From Chloroflexota bacterium (GTDB lineage Bacteria > Chloroflexota > Anaerolineae > UBA4142), in assembly GCA_016199405.1 (NCBI GenBank), contig JACQGS010000053.1, positions 1 through 10,177 on the forward strand: DNA of 10,177 bases, written 5' to 3'. Positions 6,120 through 10,177 of this stretch are shown here, in pieces. The position numbers and the translations under genes were made by a program. The notes beneath the pieces were generated by a model. That model had not been told where the DNA came from. It saw nothing but the letters and a program-made list of their open reading frames with translations, and searched no databases. The first letter of the stretch is position 1, and every line of letters starts with the position of its first letter.

Positions 6120-7055
6120 CTATTGCGCCGTATTGACCTGGGATTCCAATTGACGCGCGGAATCATAGATTTGGTCGGAGACGAGGACAAAGCGATCAAT
6201 CGTCAGCGCGCGTAGAATCATCCTGCCATCCGCATCCGAATCCATTTGCAAAAAGAGTCCGCGCAGTGTCTCTTTCATCTGCGGCGAGAGGTTGGGATTG
6301 ACGACGACGGGCGGGATACCAAACGCCGGCGAACGATGCACCACGCGCGTCTTTACCGCGAGGTTCGGCTCGCGCACGACGAAATAATCGTACACCAAAC
6401 TGTCCACGTTCGCGCCATCGGCGACTTTATTCGCGACCGCTTTGATGGCGTTGTCGTGGCTGTAGGTGAAAAAGACCCGCGCAAAAAATGTCTCGGGGGT
6501 CGCATTAAGCGCGTTGACCTGCGCGGTGGGATAGATGCGACCCGTGAGCGACATCGGGTCGGTGAATGCAAAGACCTTGCCCCGCAGGTCGGACAGCGCG
6601 CGCGCGGGCGAATCGGCAGGGACGATGAGAAGCGAATAATACGCGGTCTCGCCGCTCACTTGCGGCGCGACCAAAAGTTGCATTCCAAAATCGCGCTGAC
6701 CGATGACGTACGCGCTGGTGCAGACGAACGCCACATCCACATAGCCGCGCTTGATGAGGTCGTTCACCTCGGCGTACGTTTGACGTTGCACAAATTCAAC
6801 GGGACGATTGAGTTTGCGTCCGAGATAGTTGAGCAGGTCGGTGTACGATTCGACGTTGGCTTTGGGCGAGATGACGGCGGCAACCGCGACGCGCAGAGGT
6901 TGCGTGTCGAATGGAGAATAGGCGGCGGTCGTCGCAGGGTCAACCTCGCTAAAGCGAAAATCGAGAGTGCGGGCTGGAGAACCGCACGCGCTCAACGTGA
7001 GGAAGACGAAAATCGCGACAAGGCAGGGCGTCGTTAGTTGCCGATTAATTAGCAT
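6120..7055 (-). CDS. PhnD-like substrate-binding lipoprotein, probable sensor
   Basis: Periplasmic-binding protein of the phosphate/phosphite/phosphonate family, 311 residues. Type II signal peptide with lipobox LSAC and lipidated C24. After a short linker the PhnD fold runs from about 53 (PLRVAVAAVISP) through DLLNYLGRKLNRPVEFV, VDVAFVCTSAYVIG (107-120) and DLRGKVFAFTDPMSLTG. The last two segments normally line the ligand pocket; C112 lies in the first. No ABC permease or ATPase gene is nearby. The gene instead precedes a kinase and regulator, as aioX/arxX precede their two-component genes, and TtrS has this domain fused to the kinase. A sensing role is therefore more likely than uptake (inference). 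The start is supported by GGGAGG 7 nt before the ATG. The ligand is unknown; sulfur oxyanions or arsenic oxyanions are candidates by analogy. Confidence 0.88.
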   Translation of the reverse strand: MLINRQLTTPCLVAIFVFLTLSACGSPARTLDFRFSEVDPATTAAYSPFDTQPLRVAVAAVISPKANVESYTDLLNYLGRKLNRPVEFVQRQTYAEVNDLIKRGYVDVAFVCTSAYVIGQRDFGMQLLVAPQVSGETAYYSLLIVPADSPARALSDLRGKVFAFTDPMSLTGRIYPTAQVNALNATPETFFARVFFTYSHDNAIKAVANKVADGANVDSLVYDYFVVREPNLAVKTRVVHRSPAFGIPPVVVNPNLSPQMKETLRGLFLQMDSDADGRMILRALTIDRFVLVSDQIYDSARQLESQVNTAQ

Positions 7056-7290
7056 GCTGATCCCTCCCGACGGCTGTTGGTATTGTGCTACATCACCTCA
7101 GCCGAAATAAGTTACACTTATCCTGTTTCAATCGTGTCTATCTTCCCCCTTTCAAGCCGAAGGGATGCTCGGTGCAAATCAGCTAAGACATGTCTTGGAC
7201 TGTCCTTTGACTTGGTTAAGACTTGAAAAATTTACTCTCGTCATAAGCAGAGGGTGAGAAAAACGTCACCTTGGCTCAAGGAGTGGGCAG
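7056..7290. promoter_or_regulatory. Divergent intergenic region between sensor and ccm operons
   Basis: This 235-bp gap carries start signals for both directions. For the minus strand I see only a weak pair, TTGAAA (7131-7126) and TATTTC (7109-7104) at 16 bp, of low confidence. A perfect 12-bp palindrome AAGACATGTCTT (7185-7196) lies between the two candidate promoters and could be an operator. AAGGAG lies 7 nt before the ccmE ATG. No gene is visible here on either strand. Confidence 0.5.
7207..7236 (+). promoter_or_regulatory. Candidate promoter of the ccm operon
   Basis: TTGACT (7207-7212), an 18-bp spacer and TTTACT (7231-7236). The -35 is good (5 of 6), the -10 moderate (4 of 6). The predicted start is about 45-50 nt before the ccmE ATG. 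It is the best match in the gap, but this is by eye only. Confidence 0.35.
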
Positions 7291-7728
7291 ATGCAGAATG
7301 TGATTGCTACCCCAGATATCCGGGCAACGACAAGCCCGCGCGCCGGCTCGCTGAAATTTCTGATTGCCGGCGTTCTCATTGTCGCCGCGATGGCTTTCGC
7401 GGTCTTGGCGAGTTTCCAAGACAATACCGTTTATTACCTGACCCTGCCGGAATTCAGCGCGCAAAAAGCCAAATTCGCCGGGCAAGTCGTGCGCGTCAAC
7501 GGCCCGCTCGATCAAGCGAGCATTCAGCTCGATCAAAAGACGATGGTGTTGAAATTCAATATGAAGGACGGCGGCATCGTTCAGCCGGTCGTTTACAAAG
7601 GCGTCGTGCCCGATACGTTGACGAACGGCGAGAGCGTCGTCGCCGAAGGCAAGCTCGACGCGCAGGGCGTTTTTCAAGCGAACAGCATTCTGGTGAAATG
7701 TCCGTCAAAATATGAGGAGAGCAAGTAG
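7291..7728 (+). CDS. ccmE: Cytochrome c maturation heme chaperone CcmE, Cys (CxxxY) type
   Basis: Membrane-anchored heme chaperone of System I that carries heme to CcmF for attachment to apocytochrome c. 145 residues: one N-terminal transmembrane helix (about 21-42), then the OB-fold domain (about 47-135), with typical segments KFAGQVVRVNGPL and VVYKGVVPDTLTNGESVVAEG. At the end, where classical CcmE has a heme-binding His in HDENY, this protein has C137 in KCPSKYE, i.e. C-x3-Y with Y141. That is the variant known from Desulfovibrio and archaea, where heme bonds to Cys. Start supported by AAGGAG 7 nt upstream. It opens a rightward operon with ccmF 86 nt downstream. ccmABC are not in the window. 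Confidence 0.95.
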   Translation: MQNVIATPDIRATTSPRAGSLKFLIAGVLIVAAMAFAVLASFQDNTVYYLTLPEFSAQKAKFAGQVVRVNGPLDQASIQLDQKTMVLKFNMKDGGIVQPVVYKGVVPDTLTNGESVVAEGKLDAQGVFQANSILVKCPSKYEESK

Positions 7729-7799
7729 CAAGTCACAAGTCACAAGCCGCAAGTCGCAGGCGCGAAGACTCTTGAGACCTGCGACTTGAATCTTGTGAC
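7729..7799. repeat. Intergenic hairpin built from 7-bp units, ccmE-ccmF gap
   Basis: Four near-tandem 7-mers (CAAGTCA, CAAGTCA, CAAGCCG, CAAGTCG) start immediately after the ccmE stop. The last unit plus CAGG (7750-7760) pairs perfectly with 7778-7788, and GTCACAAG (7739-7746) pairs perfectly with 7792-7799. Together this is a 19-bp stem broken by a 3x3 internal loop, with a 17-nt loop. No T-run follows, so it is not a classical terminator. It may act as a processing or stability element, or be a dispersed repeat. Confidence 0.75.
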
Positions 7800-7814
7800 C
7801 TGAAAGGTGTAACG

Positions 7815-9815
7815 ATGGCACCCACACAACTGGCTGATGTTGGCGCGGTCGCGCTCGTGGCAAGTCTAGCGATTTCGATTTACGTCGTGATCGCCGCGCT
7901 CTATTCGGTGCGCGCCAAAAAACCGCAGTTCTTGGCGAGCGCCGAGAATGGAATCTATCTCATCGCCGGCTTGACCACGCTCGCAGCGGCGATTCTAGAA
8001 TACGCGCTCATCACGAATCAATTTCGCTTCGAGTACGTCGCGACTCACACGAGTTCGGATCAGCCGCTCCTCTACACGATCTCGGCGCTGTGGGGCGGGC
8101 AAGAGGGCTCGCTGTTGTTTTGGGCGTGGCTCTTGGCAATCTTTGCCGCGATCGTTTTGATCCAGAACCGCGCACAGAATCGCGAGTTGATTCCGGCGGT
8201 CACGATCTTTCTCGCGTTCACCGAAGGATTTTTTCTGCTGCTGGTCGTTCTCCTCGCGTCGCCGTTCAAACTTTTGGAATTCACGCCCGCCGAGGGGAAG
8301 GGACTGAATCCGCTGCTGCAAAATCCCGGCATGTTCATTCATCCCATCACGCTCTATCTCGGCTATGTCGGCTTTACGATTCCGTTCGCGTTCGCGCTCG
8401 GCGCGCTGGCGACGGGACGCTTGAACGATATGTGGATTCGCACGACGCGGCGGTGGGCGTTGTGGTCGTGGCTGTTCTTATCGCTCGGGCTTTTGTTCGG
8501 CATGCGCTGGGCGTACGTCGTGTTGGGTTGGGGCGGCTATTGGGGTTGGGATCCAGTCGAAAATTCGGCGCTGATTCCGTGGCTCACCGCCACCGCGTAT
8601 TTGCACAGCGTGATGATTCAAGAAAAACGCGGGATGCTCAAGATTTGGAATCACGTGCTCATCATGCTGACGTTCATTCTTTCGATTCTGGGCACGTTCC
8701 TCACGCGCAGCGGCATCGTGCAATCCGTGCACGCGTTTGGCGTGGGACAGATGGGACCGTTCTTTCTTGCGTTCATCGGGCTGGTCGTGCTGGGATTTTT
8801 GTATCTGCTGTACGCGCGGCTCGGCGACCTGCGCGAGGAAAACGAACTGCATTCGCTGCTCTCGCGTGAAGCGACGTTTCTGTTGAACAATTTGCTCTTC
8901 GTCGGCGCGGCATTCGCGACGTTGTGGGGCACGATCTTTCCGATGATCAGCGAGCTGGTCACCGGCAATCAGATTTCCGTCGCCGCGCCGTTCTTCAATC
9001 AAGTGAACGGACCGATTTTTCTGGCGTTGATTCTGTTGATGGGCATCTGCACGTTGATCGGCTGGCGGCGCGCCTCGCCGGAAAAGTTGGCGCATAATTT
9101 CGGCAAGCCGTTCATCGCCGCGCTCGGGATCGTGATCGCGCTCTTCTTTTTGAGCATCCGCGATCTTGCTGGGCTGATTGCGTTTGGCATCGCCGCGTTT
9201 GTGATGGGCTCGCTCCTGATCGAATATTATCGCGGCATTCGCGCGCGGGTGCGGCAGTATAACGAAAACGCGCTCGTCGCGCTGCTGAATCTTGTGCAAA
9301 AGAATCGGCGGCGTTACGGCGGCTATGTCGTGCACATCGGCATCGTGCTTGCGGTGATTGGAATTACCGGCTCGACGTTGTATCAACGCGAGCAACAATA
9401 CAATTTCAAACCGGGCGAAACGATTTCGTTCGAGCAATATACGCTGACGTTTGAAGGCTTGCAGATGACGCCGGCGGCGAATCGCGACATTATCGCGGCG
9501 CGGCTCAAGGTCACCGAGAATGGCAATCCGATCGGCACGCTCACGCCGTCGAAAGATTATTATCGCGCCGCGGATCAAAATACGACCGAAGTGGCGATCC
9601 GCAGTACGCTGCGCGAGGATTTGTATTTGATTCTCGCCGGCTGGACGAACGACGGCACGGCGACGATCAAGATCGTCATCAATCCGCTCGTGACGTGGCT
9701 ATGGATTGGCTTTGGCGTTTTCATCTGCGGCACGATCATCGCGGCATTGCCGGATCCACGCGAAGCAATCGTGCGCGCGCCGTCGCGTGTAAGAGAGGCA
9801 GCAAGCGCGGCATAG
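7815..9815 (+). CDS. ccmF: Cytochrome c heme lyase subunit CcmF
   Basis: Polytopic membrane protein of System I that accepts heme from CcmE and catalyses thioether attachment to the CxxCH of apocytochromes. 666 residues, full length for the family. The tryptophan-rich WWD signature lies at about 236-256 (GWGGYWGWDPVENSALIPW). Conserved His are visible at H176, H264, H306 (SVHAFG) and H507 (VVHIGI), matching the four functional His of E. coli CcmF in spacing. Numerous transmembrane helices up to about 520, an extracytoplasmic domain about 525-615, and a last helix about 622-645. AAAGGTG lies 5 nt before the ATG. Second gene of the ccm operon, consistent with direct hand-over from CcmE. Confidence 0.97.
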   Translation: MAPTQLADVGAVALVASLAISIYVVIAALYSVRAKKPQFLASAENGIYLIAGLTTLAAAILEYALITNQFRFEYVATHTSSDQPLLYTISALWGGQEGSLLFWAWLLAIFAAIVLIQNRAQNRELIPAVTIFLAFTEGFFLLLVVLLASPFKLLEFTPAEGKGLNPLLQNPGMFIHPITLYLGYVGFTIPFAFALGALATGRLNDMWIRTTRRWALWSWLFLSLGLLFGMRWAYVVLGWGGYWGWDPVENSALIPWLTATAYLHSVMIQEKRGMLKIWNHVLIMLTFILSILGTFLTRSGIVQSVHAFGVGQMGPFFLAFIGLVVLGFLYLLYARLGDLREENELHSLLSREATFLLNNLLFVGAAFATLWGTIFPMISELVTGNQISVAAPFFNQVNGPIFLALILLMGICTLIGWRRASPEKLAHNFGKPFIAALGIVIALFFLSIRDLAGLIAFGIAAFVMGSLLIEYYRGIRARVRQYNENALVALLNLVQKNRRRYGGYVVHIGIVLAVIGITGSTLYQREQQYNFKPGETISFEQYTLTFEGLQMTPAANRDIIAARLKVTENGNPIGTLTPSKDYYRAADQNTTEVAIRSTLREDLYLILAGWTNDGTATIKIVINPLVTWLWIGFGVFICGTIIAALPDPREAIVRAPSRVREAASAA

Positions 9816-9827
9816 GAGAAGAGCGGG

Positions 9828-9881
9828 GGAGCGGAGGCGCAGGGGAGAGTTTTCACCCTTGCTCCTCTGCGCCCCTGCTCC
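9828..9881. repeat. Long purine/pyrimidine hairpin, ccmF to ccmI-like gap
   Basis: Arms 9828-9847 and 9862-9881 pair at 17 of 20 positions around a 14-nt loop. The left arm is almost all G and A, with GCGCAG in the middle; the right arm is its pyrimidine-rich complement. It begins 13 nt after the ccmF stop. No T-run follows, and the next gene starts 28 nt downstream, so termination is unlikely. Confidence 0.65.
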
Positions 9882-9908
9882 GATGCCCGGAACGAAAGGC
9901 AAATTTCT

Positions 9909-10177
9909 ATGGACATTCTGATTATTGCTCTCATCATTTTTGCTGCGCTGATCGCGCTCGGTTATCCGCTCGTGAATGCACGGCGCTATCAGTACGCCGG
10001 CGGCGGGCGCGGCAACGCGCAATTGGAAAATCTGGAAAACGCGCGCACGCAGGCGCTGGACGCGCTGCGCGATCTCCAATTCGATCACGCGACCGGTAAA
10101 CTAACCGATGCGGATTATGACGCGCTCCACTCGCAGTACGAGATGCAAGCCGCGCGGATTTTTCAACAACTCGATGC
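9909..10177 (+). CDS. CcmI-like cytochrome c biogenesis protein, N-terminal part
   Basis: First 89 residues only; the rest is beyond the window. One N-terminal transmembrane helix (about 2-22) is followed by a short Gly-rich linker and a predicted coiled-coil segment. That segment, with NLENARTQALDALRDLQFDH (about 41-60) and ATGKLTDADYDALHSQYE (about 61-78), is the pattern of the CcmI N-terminal domain (a heme-lyase partner that binds apocytochrome). In some bacteria a similar short protein ends in a zinc-ribbon-like domain; which form this is cannot be seen. AAAGG lies 9 nt before the ATG. Its position behind ccmF supports a role in the same heme-attachment step. Confidence 0.75.
   Translation, partial: MDILIIALIIFAALIALGYPLVNARRYQYAGGGRGNAQLENLENARTQALDALRDLQFDHATGKLTDADYDALHSQYEMQAARIFQQLD

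Noticed and set aside
6246..7037. 263-residue plus-strand ORF opposite the PhnD-like gene
   Set aside because: Shadow frame; the minus strand has signal peptide, lipobox, ribosome binding site and PhnD motifs.
6120..7055. Phosphonate or phosphite uptake system
   Set aside because: The protein is PhnD-like, but no permease or ATPase gene is adjacent, and the neighbours are signalling and respiratory genes.
7739..7799. Terminator between ccmE and ccmF
   Set aside because: The hairpin is strong but lacks a T-run, and ccmF follows within 16 nt with its own ribosome binding site, so the genes are probably co-transcribed.
8478..9578. 366-residue minus-strand ORF opposite ccmF
   Set aside because: Arg/His/Gln-rich composition with no domain; it is the antisense of conserved CcmF motifs, including the C-terminal conserved His region.

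Overview
The window looks like a chromosomal segment of a GC-rich, anaerobically respiring bacterium. I think Chloroflexota (Anaerolineae-like) is most likely. That rests on the gene mix: a Tat-exported molybdo-enzyme with Fe-S and NrfD subunits, a PhnD-like lipoprotein, a GAF-containing NarX-type kinase, and a Cys-type CcmE followed by CcmF and a short CcmI-like protein. The taxonomic call is inference; there is no rRNA or other phylogenetic marker here. There are no transposons, CRISPR arrays, tRNAs or phage genes.

Left part (1-7055, all on the minus strand, so read from right to left): a PhnD-family lipoprotein (7055-6120), a transmembrane GAF histidine kinase (6026-4095), a NarL/LuxR response regulator (4098-3454), a regulatory gap, then a three-gene reductase operon: four-cluster ferredoxin subunit (3004-2213), NrfD membrane subunit (2158-971) and the Tat-signal molybdopterin catalytic subunit (974 to the window edge). 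The gene order sensor, kinase, regulator, then B-C-A matches tetrathionate reductase loci (ttrRS-ttrBCA). In TtrS the PhnD-like sensor domain is fused to the kinase; here it is a separate lipoprotein, as in the AioX/ArxX systems for arsenite. The likely logic: the lipoprotein binds an oxyanion or sulfur compound outside the membrane, the kinase passes the signal on, and the regulator switches on an anaerobic reductase that takes electrons from quinol. The substrate cannot be read from the sequence.

The gap between regulator and reductase (3005-3453) is information-dense. It holds a complete small transcription unit: a good sigma-70-type promoter overlapping the regulator stop codon, a strong ribosome binding site, a short hydrophobic reading frame that appears to be frame-disrupted, and a perfect 11-bp hairpin terminator with a T-run. 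Beyond the terminator lies the reductase promoter, which has a -10-like element but no -35, and three similar sites spaced 31-32 bp upstream. That is the layout expected of an activator-dependent promoter.

Right part (7207-10177, plus strand): a divergently transcribed cytochrome c maturation (System I) operon: ccmE of the CxxxY type, ccmF, and the start of a CcmI-like protein. Three of the intergenic gaps (PhnD-kinase, ccmE-ccmF, ccmF-ccmI-like) each contain a large inverted repeat; two of these are built from short near-tandem units. The one before the kinase includes the kinase start codon.
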